DNA of 64,000 nucleotides from Haemonchus contortus (lineage: Eukaryota > Nematoda > Chromadorea > Rhabditida > Trichostrongylidae), in NCBI GenBank assembly GCA_000469685.2, contig LS997563.1:10752940-10816939 (forward strand), in the 5' to 3' direction. Below are positions 1 through 12,900 of this stretch, piece by piece. Each line of letters begins with the position of its first letter. Position 1 is the first letter of the stretch. The translations under genes and the position numbers were made by a program. Under the pieces are notes generated by a model, which had not been told where the DNA came from, did no database searches, and saw only the letters and a program-made list of their open reading frames with translations.

Positions 1-336
1 CCTGGTAGCTGATCGACCTTGTGCCCTATATCCGCTAAAGCTAACCATACATCTGTAGCAATGGGAACCGTTCGGCCAGCTACCTCACAGTGTAGTTTTG
101 CACCCAAGCTGATGGAACACACATCTAGATGAAGACAATGCCGAACCATGGATAGAAGAAATTAGTAAGTTATAAAGAACTTACAGTTTTTCAAGCGCTG
201 CGCCAAGGTTTCCAAAATATTCGCATCGATAGCATCAAATCCGACCGATGAACAGATAGCTGCTACTGATTGCCGTATTACTTGCTCGTAAGGGTCATCT
301 TCTGGCCATACTTCAGGTGGAATTTCACCATCACTT
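1..336 (-). CDS. taf-8: TAF8-like TFIID subunit (histone-fold exons, partial)
   Basis: Two exons, 336-185 and 124-1, are joined across a 60-base intron (GTAAGT donor at 184, CTAG acceptor at 125); phases agree. The joined protein reads as the bromodomain-associated histone fold: SVAAICSSVGFDAIDANILE, then LAQRLKNYVCSISLGAKLHC, then a TVPIATDVWLALADIGHKVD segment. This matches the TAF8 pattern of helix, Cys/Glu-containing middle helix and a final 'DV...L..MG..V..LP' helix. TAF8 pairs with TAF10 in TFIID, in the nucleus. The gene runs off the left edge, so the C-terminal part is missing. Exon 336 starts after TTTCAG in mid-codon, so at least one upstream exon exists (a candidate is at 928-1010). 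SPT7L or TAF3 are less likely alternatives. Confidence 0.72.
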
Positions 337-390
337 CTGAAACGCAAGTAGGGATAGGTTGAAACTTCCGCTCATAAAATAATATTCAAT

Positions 391-643
391 CTACTTTGCT
401 TCGATTCCTAGAGGTATCGGACGTACTGGCGCAGCCGGTGAAGATCCTACAGCTTCATCCTCGAGAAGATTTGCATACGCATCTAGCTCCTCATTGAAGT
501 CACTCTCAGGTGTGTCCAGTTTGATTTTGCGGCCTTAAAATAAGTTCTCAAGGTAAAATTTACATACCACATAACATCTAGCCAAAAAGGGATCTCTTGT
601 TAAAACGGCACGGCTCATGCATAAAAGAACATCGGATCGCAGG
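391..643 (-). CDS. Unassigned exons, hypothetical protein
   Basis: Two exon-like blocks lie upstream of the TAF8-like exons on the same strand. 643-568 reads SDVLLCMSRAVLTRDPFLAR and ends at a GTATGT donor. 533-391 follows a TTTTAAG acceptor, reads KIKLDTPESDFNEELDAYAN with an acidic middle and Pro-rich end, and stops at TAG 391-393. The phases of the two blocks do not join cleanly, unless an ATG just before 568 starts a roughly 50-residue protein. I do not recognise the family. It could be a separate small gene ending about 55 bases before the TAF8 exon. Confidence 0.35.
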
Positions 644-927
644 CTTGTAGATAACAGAGGATTACATTAAAGAAAATTCCAAAGGAAATTCAGAACTATA
701 AAGTGAAAAGTAAGAGTAAGTACGAGTGAAATTCATAACGGATATACTTGATTTCTCGAAATGGAAGGAAAAGTAAATATTTCAAGGACGGATGAGTTCA
801 AATCGACATGAAACTGGAAAAGGTTGAAACTTTGTGATAAATGGACTTGCAAAAGTGCTCATGCAGCAAAAACAAGGCTGAAAAGCACAAACCTGAAGCA
901 AGACTTTTTTCAGAGATCTTTGCGTAC

Positions 928-1010
928 CCCGAGGGATCCACCGTCGTCAACGGTGCCGAGACATCGCTTCTCCTATTAATGAAAACTGCATTCTGTGGGT
1001 ATAAAGCCAT
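928..1010 (-). CDS. Possible first coding exon of the TAF8-like gene
   Basis: An ATG at 1010 opens 27 codons plus two bases and ends at a GTACGC donor (927). The two-base overhang fits the phase of exon 336-185, giving a start MALYPQNAVFINRRSDVSAP followed by LTTVDPSG. This is only a phase match. The exon could instead belong to the unassigned exons at 391-643, which lie between the two. Confidence 0.3.
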
Positions 1011-2620
1011 ACGATGAAACGATCGACTAAAAGACTATGCTGCTACACCCGTACTTCGTGTTCCCCAAGTAGACGCTCTGTAAACATATGGGAAATGACC
1101 ATGCAAATAAAAATCTTAAGAAAAATTGATTCGCACAAAAATAGTGAAACTTAATGAATACCCTTCATTGAGGGACAAAAAATTTTGGGGAAAAAATAGA
1201 GCATTTCTTTAGTTCTTGGGTGAGCAGCAGCAAAACTATCAACGATGAGAAAACGTTTATCTAGAGCCATGTGTGGGAGTAGAAAATAGATGCGACAAAA
1301 ATAGAAGCTCGAAAGCCTTCCAAGCAAGCACGAAAACGCTAAAGCGTGGAGAACCTCGGAATTTTGATTTGTTATCAGAAAATTCTTTGAATCCGAGCTT
1401 ACCTATGGTCGAGGAAACCTACAGCCGAACAAAAGCGAAACTACACCACTTTTAAAAAACTAACGTGCAAACCGATAAGAAATAACTTTTGCTACAATCT
1501 ACTCACTATTTTTACATTTGTGATATCTTGATGAAAAAGAATTAACGTGCAATTTGCTGGTTTTTACACCTGTTGAATCTGAGAACAACCTACCCACTGT
1601 TTCTACAGTTACTGTTGAAGAAAATTAAACAAAAATAAGCTAAGAAGAAGGGAAAAAGAATAAACAGCACTAAACACGACAATTCCGAGAATTATCACAA
1701 ATAGCCGTCAAATAATGAAGACCACAGACTTGCATTTAATCTCACGCGCAAAAAATACTGAGCATTGGGAAGGAGGGGATTAAGAACGAAGAAATGCCAC
1801 GGTGTGAAGTCATGTGTGTCGACGGTTAGACAAAAGTTTGGCGTTCGTAATGAGTTGCTGTGAGAAGGTGGCTTGAGGTGAGGTTAGATGCAACACTTTT
1901 CCATCTACCGGCACCTTCACCTTTCCGGCTCCTTCGTGGACACCGGTTCTTTGTCCATGTCTGCTGTGGACACATAGTTGGTCTGGTTGGCTTCATCAGT
2001 TGCTGAAGATATTATATCATCAGGAGTCTGCATCAGAAGAACTATTTTTGATGGAGGGTATAACCCTCATGACGTAGAAGGAAAGAGTCGAGTTATAAAT
2101 CTTTCCGAGACTGAAAGATTCACACATGTCTCAGCGCCTTCATGACTTGAACCTGCTTCTTTAAATTTTAAAAAGGCATCGCTTATGAAATCTCGAAACT
2201 CCGTTCGATGGCAACCCATCTCTATAGCCCTTCTACAGATCAGGCCACTGATACCATTAATTTCCCACTAAGTTAAAGGGAGAGCTTGCAAAGAGAGTAT
2301 CGGGCAACTGGGTACATGGTACCATTGTGTCTTTGGCGAATAGTTAAAGCGCTCCCAACAATGATGCTACCGGATAGCACCGCCCATTTTCGGTGGATTA
2401 TGAAGAGCTGACATGTCTTATCATGTCAACATCATTACAGGCACACAAGCATGGACGTAATCCAAGAATGTGCTGGATAAGCCTGTGAGGGATAGGCCAT
2501 GCATCCAATACCTATTCAGCATCGCAGAATTATTTGAATGCGTCAATACCCTCATAGGTGAGTTTCAGGGTTACTTTAAGTAGAATTTAGTGACTCTGTC
2601 ATCCAAGCGAATCGCTCAAT
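1011..2620. other. No gene seen
   Basis: AT-rich sequence with only a 60-codon chance frame at 1273-1455. I find no splice-bounded coding exon or repeat that I can support. Confidence 0.6.
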
Positions 2621-2631
2621 GCTGAAGGGTA

Positions 2632-3683
2632 TTGGACAATCACGATATCAAGACGGGTTGCGTTCTCTTCGTAAGTCATGACAGCAGCTATGGAATGCAG
2701 ATGATATCCGTGCAACTGAAACAAGTTTCTATGTTATATCTCATGGTTATTAACGCTTTTTCTCATCCTGAACAATCACTTCTCTTGCGTAAGAACCGAT
2801 CAAAAACTGGTTACGGAAGTCTTTGTACTCGATAGTGAAACCTGAATCGGCTGACCGTTGGGAAGGCGGAGACTACAGTAGCGGAGAATTGCAACGCTGG
2901 ATCAAGGTCTTGCAAACGTTCCTATCTTATTATGTCTTATGTTCGTCAAATCAAAAACCCGTTCGTCTCCCTGAAAGCGTTTTCCTTCATCCCCATGGCT
3001 TGTGTATGGCCTTCTATTTCTTACCTAGAATTCTTCAAAATCGACTAATTTGGGAAACCTACCTTTTATCCAGCAAGCTTATCAGCAAAGACTTTTTCTT
3101 TCGGTGTTGCTTGGGCCCTATGGGTCCATCAAAGACCGCCGTACTCCTTCGATGACTTTCATATGTTGTATGGTTTTGATGATTTATTTCCTGCCTGGGA
3201 ACCTCCTAGTTACTAACAAAAGACAAATAAATAAGTCCTGGTTCACATGGCCTTCGATCACCCCAACTATCTGTGTTACCGTAATCTATATTGTTGATTT
3301 GGTTTTCTCAAACTCCACATCAGCGAATGCGCCATGCACTGGTTCAGCAGGCACTTTTCCTTACAACGTTGGTAGGGCCATGGTTGAAAACTTGCAGCTG
3401 TTTTTTGGCTAGCCTTGACGGAAGGCTTTTTGAGTCATGGGATTTAATACCAGGAGTTCAACTCATTCTTAACTATGCAGTCTATAGCTACTCAAACCGT
3501 CTAGATGCCAAACAGGTTCTCTATAGGTCGGCTTTTTCCGTCGGCTACGGTTATTTCCATTCGTTCACAATAAATTATGTGTCAGGTGTCTTAAACGATT
3601 GCAGTCCAAACTGGTCAGACTCTATAAATCTCCCAGACACTCCAGAATATGAACGATTACTGTCTGACAGGATGGATGAATAA
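2632..3683 (+). other. Stretch of overlapping open frames, possible decayed coding sequence
   Basis: Four open frames of 67-130 codons overlap end to end on the plus strand (2632-2835, 2823-3155, 3050-3412, 3291-3683), shifting frame each time. That pattern can arise from a frameshifted pseudogene or retroelement remnant. The translations are rich in aromatic and hydrophobic residues. I could not place them in a known family; I considered BEL/Pao reverse transcriptase and M13 peptidase and neither fits the catalytic motifs. Splice sites do not resolve them into a normal gene. Confidence 0.25.
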
Positions 3684-4138
3684 ATTATACACTGCCAATC
3701 ATTCAAAGATGCATCAGACAATCGAGTTTAAAGCGAAACGGAAGAGTTGTCCGGGTGAACTTTTAGCCAACGGATGAAAGTCGCAGGGAGGGAATATAAG
3801 GGTCATCTGTCTTATATATTGAGATACATGGGCACGGTTCGACCCAACAGCAGACTTCTCTTGACCTTCGCGCTATCCCTTTCATGGATAACAAATCCGC
3901 TTCAGGATGGTTATAAACAATAGCAACCAGATAGTCATAAAAACCTAAAAATCAAAAAAAAAAACACTAAAATACGGTCTTCAATTGTCTGAGAGGAATA
4001 TATTTTTTCATTTAACTATTCCCAACAATTCTCCACTGATTTTTATTTATTTATTCAGGTTGTGTACAGGTCACTTGAGCCACTGCTGTCAAAAAGACCC
4101 TTTCCCATTTGGGGCGCACCCCGTAGAGGAGGTATGTA

Positions 4139-4669
4139 TTAGGTTGTAACATAAGTTCGTAGAGTTTTTCACAAAGAGTTCTCTTAACAAAAAGCAATAA
4201 TTGCAATAATAAATTATTAAATAAGTTATTATAATAATCAGCCAATACACGAATTGTTTGGCGACCATCTTCCTTCAATAGTGCCTTCAAACGCTCTTGG
4301 TCGAATTCTGCAGGTCCTCCGCTTCGAGGCGTGTCTTCAAGTTCAAAGTCACCTATTTCAAGCTTTGCGAACCATTTTTGTGCAGTAGACACTCCTATGT
4401 AAGACACCTTCCCTGTACACACTGCATTTCTCCCGAGCTGTTTCGGCAAGAAAAACAGATGTCGAAAATGCTGATTTTTTCCTTCTAGATATTCCGTTTC
4501 TGAGCCAGAAAAAAAGACGAACAATTGAACTCCCAAAAAAATAGATAAGACAATTTTGTAGAGGAGAAAAAGCTCTTTCGAATGAATGTATACACTTTGC
4601 TGAAAAACAAAACAAGCCGTTGCAAAATAACTCTAACGCAAAACTCCACGAACTTATGTTACAACCCAA
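4139..4669 (-). mobile_element. Mariner element, internally deleted (MITE-like)
   Basis: Terminal inverted repeats of about 28 bases (left GGTTGTAACATAAGTTCGTA at 4142, right complement ending at 4667) are flanked by TA at 4137-4138 and 4670-4671, the mariner target duplication. The 531-base length is well under the usual 1.3 kb. The minus strand keeps the helix-turn-helix part of a mariner transposase (STAQKWFAKLEIGDFELEDT, then PRSGGPAEFDQERLKALLKE) around 4230-4410. The DD34D catalytic half is gone, so the copy cannot be autonomous. The right end shares sequence with the element at 28465-29444. Confidence 0.88.
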
Positions 4670-4671
4670 TA

Positions 4672-7114
4672 TAATCGTTCGATCTGCCCTGAGTTCGTCC
4701 TCATCCAATGCTCTCCCACTTCCCTTCCCACCCCTTTGAGTGAACCGTACAGGAGTACAGACATCGTTGATTGACTATTCTCTAACCCACATATTCAAAG
4801 TAGATGACCTATTCTATACGAGACCGTCAAAAGGCACACCCAGAAAAACGAGGTTAATGCTTTCGAGTAGTCTTCATTTCATTTTAGCTATCTCAAGACG
4901 TAAATAGTTTTTCTTTGTGCTGTTTAGCTACCTGTGGACTGAATAACTATAAAAAATAGTCTTCAATTTTTACATCACTGTATGGTACAAATAATTACCT
5001 CTGTTTATCACTAGCCACCTATACAAAATCAATTGACTCAAATTTTGACTCCACTTCTCACTGCAGTATTTTTTTGGCAAATTATCAAAGGAAGTAAAAG
5101 GAGAGAAATGTATGCAGACGATGCCATGCAGGGATCATTCCTAGACTGGTAAGCCCCTTAGACTGGTTTGATACCATAGCTTCCTGAATCAGATTCGGCA
5201 TATCTCTGATGATAATAGTGATCAATCACCTTCTAGCGTTCACTCGATCTCCCTTCAAAAAACCCATAGGTAAGTAATAGTAATAGCTCAATGAGTAGAT
5301 GTCTGAATAAATAAACACGCAAATGGAGCAGAACTTATGTGTTTTAAAGAAGATTTCCAAGTTATAGTTAGGAATATCCAGTAAGCCCATTACCCCGTCC
5401 CTCGAGCAGGTTCTATCCGGGCGCTTCTAATAAGATGCCATCGGAGATCGTTATCGTATCCTAAGAACGTCTCTTTGTAAGATATAATAACATTTTATAG
5501 GCTTCCTATCCAAGAATCTTTCCTATTTAACTGCTCCAGTTTTGTCAGAAGCTACAGCTTATTTGTGTACTTGAAATTGGTAAACCTAAGGTAAACATCT
5601 AATGGATCAATCTAAAAATCAAGTGAGTGGAGCGAGACTGCAATTTTTCAAGGTCTGGTGATTCCTATGAAGTTTGTATGTGAGTAAGATTCTCCAAAAT
5701 TGTATGCTAGCCAATCCTTTGAGTCATTACGCGGCCTATATGTGCCCTGGAACAATAATATGATTATTGTTCGCAATGAAGTGCATGGCTCATACCGGGA
5801 GATTTTACTACTAAATACAGAGGAAACCATTTCCGATTGATTGGGAACATCATAAGCATAGAAGAGTACAGCGTTCATATGCTCTTCTCTTATACTAGAA
5901 GTATCATAGTTCCAGCTTCTACCCTGTGGGAGGGTCTAATGGTAAGATAGCTCTACAAAGGGAACGCACCGCTTCGAAAAGGGGGTCTTTCCTAATCGGG
6001 TACATGTTTCTGCTACCTCTGTGCCACTACTAAAAGGATCGCAGATTGACTGATCTATGAGGACCAAACCTTCGAGCGGTGCAAGTGTCGGGTTTTGTTC
6101 TGCTTTCTGAGCTGGAGTAGCGCTCAAAAGTCTTCGGTCAAACTCTTTGACGTTTTTTCGTTCATATCTTTTTCCTAGTAGACCAAATCGCGTGAAATTT
6201 TGCTATGTTTAACTAGAGCATATTTCACCCTATCCAACACTATTCAACTGCAAACAGCAATATCCACGTAACTAAGAGCAAGGGTTTGATGCGATAGTAG
6301 ACTCCGCCATAAGGAAAGTTATTGACGTCTGCAGTTATTCGCACCTTGTACGTTTTCCTCCTCTACTAAGTTCGGCATTAGCGCTCGTACACTTTAGACA
6401 TGACAAAAAGGAAAGAGATTCTAGAAGGGCCATCATCTGTAATTTCAGTCGTTTTTGAGTTCGTGTTCTTTGGAACATCTGAAACATGATCAGATTGCAG
6501 GTTAATAGTGGTAAATATTCACAACACATCCACGCTACACATATTGAAATTTCGCATGATTCGATCCACTAGGAAAGGAGTTACGACTGAAAAATACGAC
6601 AGAAGAAGCCATCCACCGAAGACTTTTGAGCACTGCTGTATGTCCTCCTAACTTTTCCTTTTTCCGTCGATAAACTGCCTTTGGAAACCGAAGCGAACAG
6701 GCATCTCGGTGTTGCATAAATCACCTTACCGTTCATCTAGACGTATATCTTCGGCTGATCTGATCGTCTGATACCGTGTCGTGAATCGATGTATACACGT
6801 TGCACTGCTTTGTTTATGGGTCTAGTCTTCGTTCGGGTAAGAGCGATGGGATCCCGTTATACGCATGCCTTCAACCCTTCTCATACTGGTTCAGTCACTG
6901 CGTCTGCTATTTTGCTAACCGATTACGATGAGCTTTCTTACTCGGATTCCTGATTTCTGCTGGATTCCAGGTCACCATCACTCTACGTGCCCGTTTCTCC
7001 GTGTGTGCTCGATTTATTGTTATATTTGATATTCATTTCCTATTTTATTTCATATTTCTACCTCTTTCTTTCTGAATTTACGCATTTCACGTTACGATGC
7101 TTCATTTGTCATAG
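4672..7114. other. Mostly non-coding; a few unsupported minus-strand frames
   Basis: Minus-strand frames at 5648-5878, 5936-6127, 6335-6529 and 6535-6717 have no family match. A 49-base GT...AG intron can be drawn inside the first frame, but it breaks the downstream phase. I see no gene I can support. Confidence 0.5.
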
Positions 7115-7267
7115 ATTCGAAGGCACCGTTTACACTCTTCCTAAAAATATACCTGCACCCCCTCATCCATTTGCTCGATTTAAAAAAAAGGCCAAAAAAC
7201 GATTTTTTTGGGTTGTAGCTGTTCTACTGGTAGTACCAGGCACAGCATTCATTGCTTATCACTTCAG
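7115..7267 (+). CDS. Possible exon with one transmembrane segment
   Basis: An exon-like block lies between a CATAG acceptor (7114) and a CAG/GTATCA donor (7268). It reads a Pro-rich stretch, a basic run (FARFKKKAKKRFFW) and a hydrophobic segment (VVAVLLVVPGTAFIAYHF), as in a single-pass membrane protein. The same frame runs on to a stop at 7407-7409. No partner exon or family was found. Confidence 0.3.
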
Positions 7268-9318
7268 GTATCACCCCATGAAAGCTTCAGGGTGCTTTCA
7301 TTTTCTATCCGAAATCGTGAAAATCCCAAAAGCCATGTCGGTATTGACTCCAGTTGCAAAAGCTTTCGTGAAAATATTTTGTCATAAGACGCCTGTGCTG
7401 AGGAGCTAACTAGTTAACAGCCTTTCCCAAGCCGGCATTCAGCGAATTCACTCAAAACCCTCCTTATGCCTTATTGCCACCGTAATATCGCCTTCATTCT
7501 GAACTGGTGATTAATTCAAGAGTTTCCCGGACCGAAAACAGTCTGCATTCAGTCGAAGTGGTGGCTGTGGATTGAGGGCGTCCCTCTGCGTATTGGATAT
7601 CCAAAATCACCCAGGTTAACTGCTTTTCCTAATCCGGTCAGTTTGTGATTGTAGCAATCGTCTGGGAGCTTAAGAACACCGGTCTAGACATCTGGTCAAT
7701 CCGAAATGTCCGGTGGTGAAGATGGTCTACCATTCGCATTATGTGATTAGTGCCTGTTTGCTTTCAAGGGGACATGAACATGAAACAATCTGGCGGCGAC
7801 CACTTATCAGCTTTTTCACTTCCCAAAGTGCCGTTATCCATTTCGCACGCCATGATTTCATCGAAGCCAGAAAGTGAACAAAACGGGATTTTGCGCGATC
7901 GTAACAATGTTGCCTCGTGATTTCCTTATGTTCGTATGCCGCGATTGCTCTTTTATCGAAATGGCTTATTTTGAGTTCTGCTTCGTCTTAACTCTCGCTC
8001 TAACCTTTACCATGTGACGAAAATGTTTTGGCTTCATCAGTTACTATCATAGGCAGGAAGGAAATCGATTCCCGACTCGAACCTCTCCTAAATCAGTCCT
8101 TAGAGCCCTTTGACCACGAAAATCGGAAAGTGCTGGAAGATGTAAACACTGAATTGTCACTCAGCTAGATCTTCACCTCATTTTCAAGTCCACGTAGGAA
8201 CTCAATTGACACTGCGGTCCTAATTGGAAGTAAAATGCGTGGCGCACTGTGCTCTGGCCTTAGCTGAATGATTGTGTTCTACACCAATATTCAGTCTGGG
8301 GATTTTCAAAGCAGTCTTCAAGAGATGTGCATTTCGGAACAAAAAATTTGTACACCTCTGAGTTTTGAACATGAATCAGTTCAATCTTGCCAAGCCTCAA
8401 ATGAAGAACAATTAATTTGTCATCACTAGCCCACACACACATTAGAGCGCAAACCTGTTCCTTTAGAGGAGATTTATAATCTGAAAAGTTTACGCTTATG
8501 GGATTCCACCCATAGATCGTATCGTCACTAATGGAGGGTGTGAAAACCGAGCTGAAGAAGCCGGCGACATGAATTGTTGCACCCGGACGGCGTTTATGAG
8601 TGGCCTTATAAGTGCTAATTTCTTAATAGCAATAGCTCCGGCGATATTTATCCTCCCCCCTCCCCCTCTCCCCGATGGCTAGTTGGAGATCAGCCTGTTA
8701 CCGATGATAAGCTCCCAATCCATTCACTTCTGCTCTCTTTCTGCTTCCTTACAGATTACGTAATATGAAGTCCAGGAGCGGTTTATTTTACTTCTTATAT
8801 TAATATTACTATAAGAAATATCCCAACATATTCATGGCTCCTACGAATTTTGTCCAAACCCCCGAATAACGAGTATGTGTTATTGTGGGATTGCAATTCT
8901 TCCCGAGCGATCGGTTTTTGTGAAAGACATAGCAGCAGAAATTTACTTCATCAAAAGGTATTCAGTTTTTTGATTGAGCTTTTAAGGTTGAGAGAATGTT
9001 GTAAACTCGGGACTTTACAATAATGATTGATCTCATAGGAAAGGGTGATGTGGGGAAGGATTGATAGCTGTAAATGCCACTTCGTTCACTCGTATGCTTC
9101 CACTGCTGCACCCTTGCTCTGTTCCAAATGATCCCACCTAACGACTATTAAGGATTGATCATCTTTTTTTCTGCTAGTATTGCTATTTTCGTCATTTATT
9201 CTGTTACTCTTCATGTTTCGATCCAATTTCTCTACGAAAGCATGGTTCCCTACAAGTCAGGCAATTTTATTTACTGGTCAGCCTCCAAAGCTAAAAGGCC
9301 GCATGAGGCTATGCCGGC

Positions 9319-9363
9319 TCGAAAAGCGGTCTAGATAGGGCGCAATAAGAGCTTGAAAACCGT
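9319..9363 (+). repeat. Dispersed repeat, copy 1
   Basis: The segment starting TCGAAAAGCGGTCTAGATAG recurs in diverged form at 43705-43748 in the same orientation, including the pattern GCCTAGATAAGGCGTAATGA and a final AAAACCG. The repeat family was not identified. Confidence 0.55.
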
Positions 9364-9581
9364 TCGTGATGTCCACTGCCGCTAGATACTACCATTGAGA
9401 GGACGTGTTCAGGGACATTCTAGAGGCTGAGAATGTTTAAAAGGATCACATTTTTTCGTAATGTCAGGTATCTGCTAATAGCCAACACACCCTGCTCTGC
9501 AGCGAATGAAATCTCGTTCAAGAATTTCTTTCGCCGACATAAACTCGTCCAACATTAGATAGAAATAACTATTTCAGAGGA

Positions 9582-9591
9582 GGGGGGGGGG
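9582..9591 (+). repeat. Poly-G tract (10 G)
   Basis: Ten consecutive G follow an AGAGGA lead. Two similar tracts occur at 34886-34899 and 48628-48637. Confidence 0.9.
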
Positions 9592-9968
9592 AAGTCTAAC
9601 ATTTCGAGTTTTCTATGGTTTTCTCGTTCTCTCTATTTCCGAATGGCTGTTCTACATCAAAGTTCTGCTTCTTGAATCTATGAAGACAATTCAATTTTTC
9701 GCAAACTCTGACTTTGACCGGGAATTCCATACAAGCTCTCGAGTTGGTAACTGAAGTCTGGCTCGGAAGTGGAGAAAGGCTTCAGTTCAGAAATTTCCAT
9801 TCAAAGTTTCCTCTCAGTTAGGGAAGACACTGCTGACTTCGAGCATAATTGCATCATTGCATTCGCATCCATTGCAAAACACCCAAGCTGCCATCGAGAT
9901 TGTCCCTATGAACTGAGGTTTCCAATGTATAAACTTCAATTTCAGAATGCCATCGTCGTGAGAATGTC

Positions 9969-12900
9969 ATGATAGTGGATCTGCTTGTGCTCACCGTGCT
10001 GCTCACAGCACCGGTGGCGAAGGCAATTCCACGACGAGGCAACGAACCGTGGTCATTGATACTGTGCAAATTCAGAGACTACGATTACGAACCTCGTACA
10101 GCTGAGTGGTTCTCCGAGTGGATTTCGGGTGGGAATAACCCAGGTATGCTACATCCATGATTGACTTTTACTCAAAAGATTGATCCTGGTTAGACTCGAG
10201 TTATTCTTCCCAAACAGAGCTAATCTGCACAGAGGGAGCCTGTCTTCGGCTGTATAAATACCTCGGGAAAGGGATTTGATGGGGATATAATCAGGCATTA
10301 TTTCAGATACAATAGAAAGCTACTTTTCATCAGTATCAAACGCTATATACACGATCAAAGGCTCAAACGTAACCAGATGGATTCGGCTCCCATGGAGACG
10401 ACGAGAAGTGCTACGTATGGCCATGTTGGATCCACGGTTGCAGTCCGTACGAGAAAGACCTTTTGCTGTAAGTGTTGTGCTTACAGTGCAACGTTCTTTT
10501 TAAATATTGCGCCAAAGTTGAGCCTTGGTTGGGTGATTTTGTCCAAATTCCTGTAAATGACCGATGGTCATTTTGTATACGCCGTGAATTAGGCTCTCAG
10601 AGGGGGTGGTGAGTGATTGAATGATGTACGCTCCTGAATAATGTGTTGTCAAGAGCAGCCTATTCCATGATAAAGTAGCTTCAGATGTAGGACTTCTTAT
10701 TGTTGCCTGGAACTAAGTAAAAAACCTATTCAGACTATTGTGCCTTGATACCTAGAGGGGAGAGTGGGCATGGGCAGGTGGGACCGCCATCACTGCCCCA
10801 GTCCTTCCTAAACCGCGCCTAGGCTATTCGAGTACACCCACTCCCCTATGTCGACGAATTGGTTTCTGTGACCCCTGGAAGCAGGGCCCTGAAGCCAGTA
10901 CAACGCTGCGTAGAATTAAGTACTTCCACATCTTGACAACTAGGATATTTGAAAACGAAACAGTTACACTGCTGAATTTATTGGCTGTTTAGATGTTCGA
11001 CAAAACCAAGCAGCTGTGCATTTCGTTTGCTCAACAAAGTGGTTTTGTACTGCATAAGAACAAAATCACAATTATCAATACAGAGAACACAGCAGTATAT
11101 GGCAAGGATACAGGTTGGTCCTCCCATTTAACTCCTGTTGATCACTGGAAGAAATGGAAATGATAAAGAAGGGATGGATTGAAACTTACTGCAGCCAAAA
11201 GGCTCCTTCGCGGGAGTATTCGGGGTTCTAATCAGGATGGCGTTTATTGCAACAGTACGAATTCGGAATTCCTCAAATGAGTAACACGAAGAATTAGGGT
11301 AGACAGCGATGCAGACGTTTAGAGTATTGCTGTGGTTGCTGCCTATTACGGGGCCTTCAGTGGCTCTGTAGGCTTTGAATGAAGAAAGAAGTCAAGTTTG
11401 TTAGGGCCTGTCTAAGAATGTTGAAGAAATAATCATCGAAACCGTCTTTTTGACCGTGAAATCCCTGTTGGTGAAAGGTCTAACCAGACTTTGTTTATAT
11501 TTTTTAATGTACTCATGATTTAGGTGTACTGCTGACGCCAAAGTTGATCTTTTCATCGGTGCTGACGCATGAGATGATTCATAGTATGAACATTGGCCAT
11601 TCATACAGTGACCGCAAGACCCGGGTGAGGAGTACCGTTATGAGTAACGAGAAAATCCTCCTTTCCTCTACTACCCATTTCAACTCGACTTTCTTCTGTT
11701 AGATCTCTTGAAATGGTGGATTTTGAACGGAGGAGAAAAAAAAAAAGGGTTCTACCCGGCCTGTCTTTTATAAGTCCCAGACCTAAACTGGCTACTATAC
11801 AGGCACATGTACAACCGTTTGGTTACTACCTTTGTAGCGACAAGCCCTAGCAGCAGGCGAACTTTGATGAGAATCCCTGCCTCATTCGAGTGCACCTGTC
11901 TCCCCGGACAGGAACATCGCCCTACCCTGATAACCGTTGACTTCTGCGATGTCGTTATAATCACAATTTCTAATTTTCTACAGATATTTCCATATTCTGA
12001 ACCAGGAGAATATGATGATAAATATGACTTGATGTCAACCGCAAACGCACATATGCGGCCGTCTACGTACGGTCTCAGTGGTCCAGGCCTGAATGGTCCA
12101 CATCTTGACTATCTTGGATGGTTACCACAGAATAGGATGGTCTACTTTGGACGGTAAGCAATCGGTTTATGTTATGGAGATGTGCAGTGCACTGAGCTCA
12201 TTTGTCTCGAATTACAGGGACGGTCGTAGCAACTACACTTTACGGTTGTCATCGCTTTCTGTACCACATCGTCTGACAATCGGATGGCTCTTGGTCATGA
12301 TCCCATATGATCGCGACGATCCAGGCAACGTCTATACCGTCGAGTATCGCACCCCAGTCGGTAACGATGCTGCCATCAGACAGGTACGATTGCTTTTGAA
12401 TATTGAATGCGGCAGGTGGACAGTTTCTATAGTTAAGTTTCTATAGTTTCTATAGTTTCTATAGTCAAAGGCACAGTTCACGATAATTCAGGGTCACCTA
12501 GTTACAAAGGAAACGCGTAAATTGCCATATTTAGAGAAGTAAAAGGCTTTAAAAAGAGGTGGATTAGGTGTTGGGCGAGAATATTGCGAAAAAAGCTGCA
12601 TGAAAAGATATTTGGACGAGTTGTTTGGACGCGCGCGCTATCGACCAGTGGCCCTTAGGCTATCCTTACGGGTCACAGGTCCTTCCAAGGGAGACGTTTC
12701 AGGAACCAGTTTTAATCTGAACTGTGCCTTTAGATTTCCCTTTCGCATTGATTACGCATGCCAGACCTGATCCACAGGGATAGCGAGTGTTAAGCTCGAA
12801 AACTGGACTGCGTGACGTGACATCTATCTCTCATTAAGCCAACAGACTAAGACGTTTGTATTGTTAGGGTTTTACTTGCTATATGAGGAGCTAAAGTCTA

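Larger units (their letters stand above)
7410..9968. other. No confident gene; repeat and poly-G tract
   Basis: A 60-codon minus-strand frame at 8260-8442 (DKLIVLHLRLGKIELIHVQN) is protein-like but isolated and unrecognised. The rest holds a pyrimidine/C-rich tract near 8650-8680, a dispersed repeat at 9319-9363 and a G run at 9582-9591. Confidence 0.45.

Noticed and set aside
2632..3683. BEL/Pao retrotransposon or M13 peptidase
   Set aside because: Faint resemblance in single frames only; the required catalytic motifs are absent.
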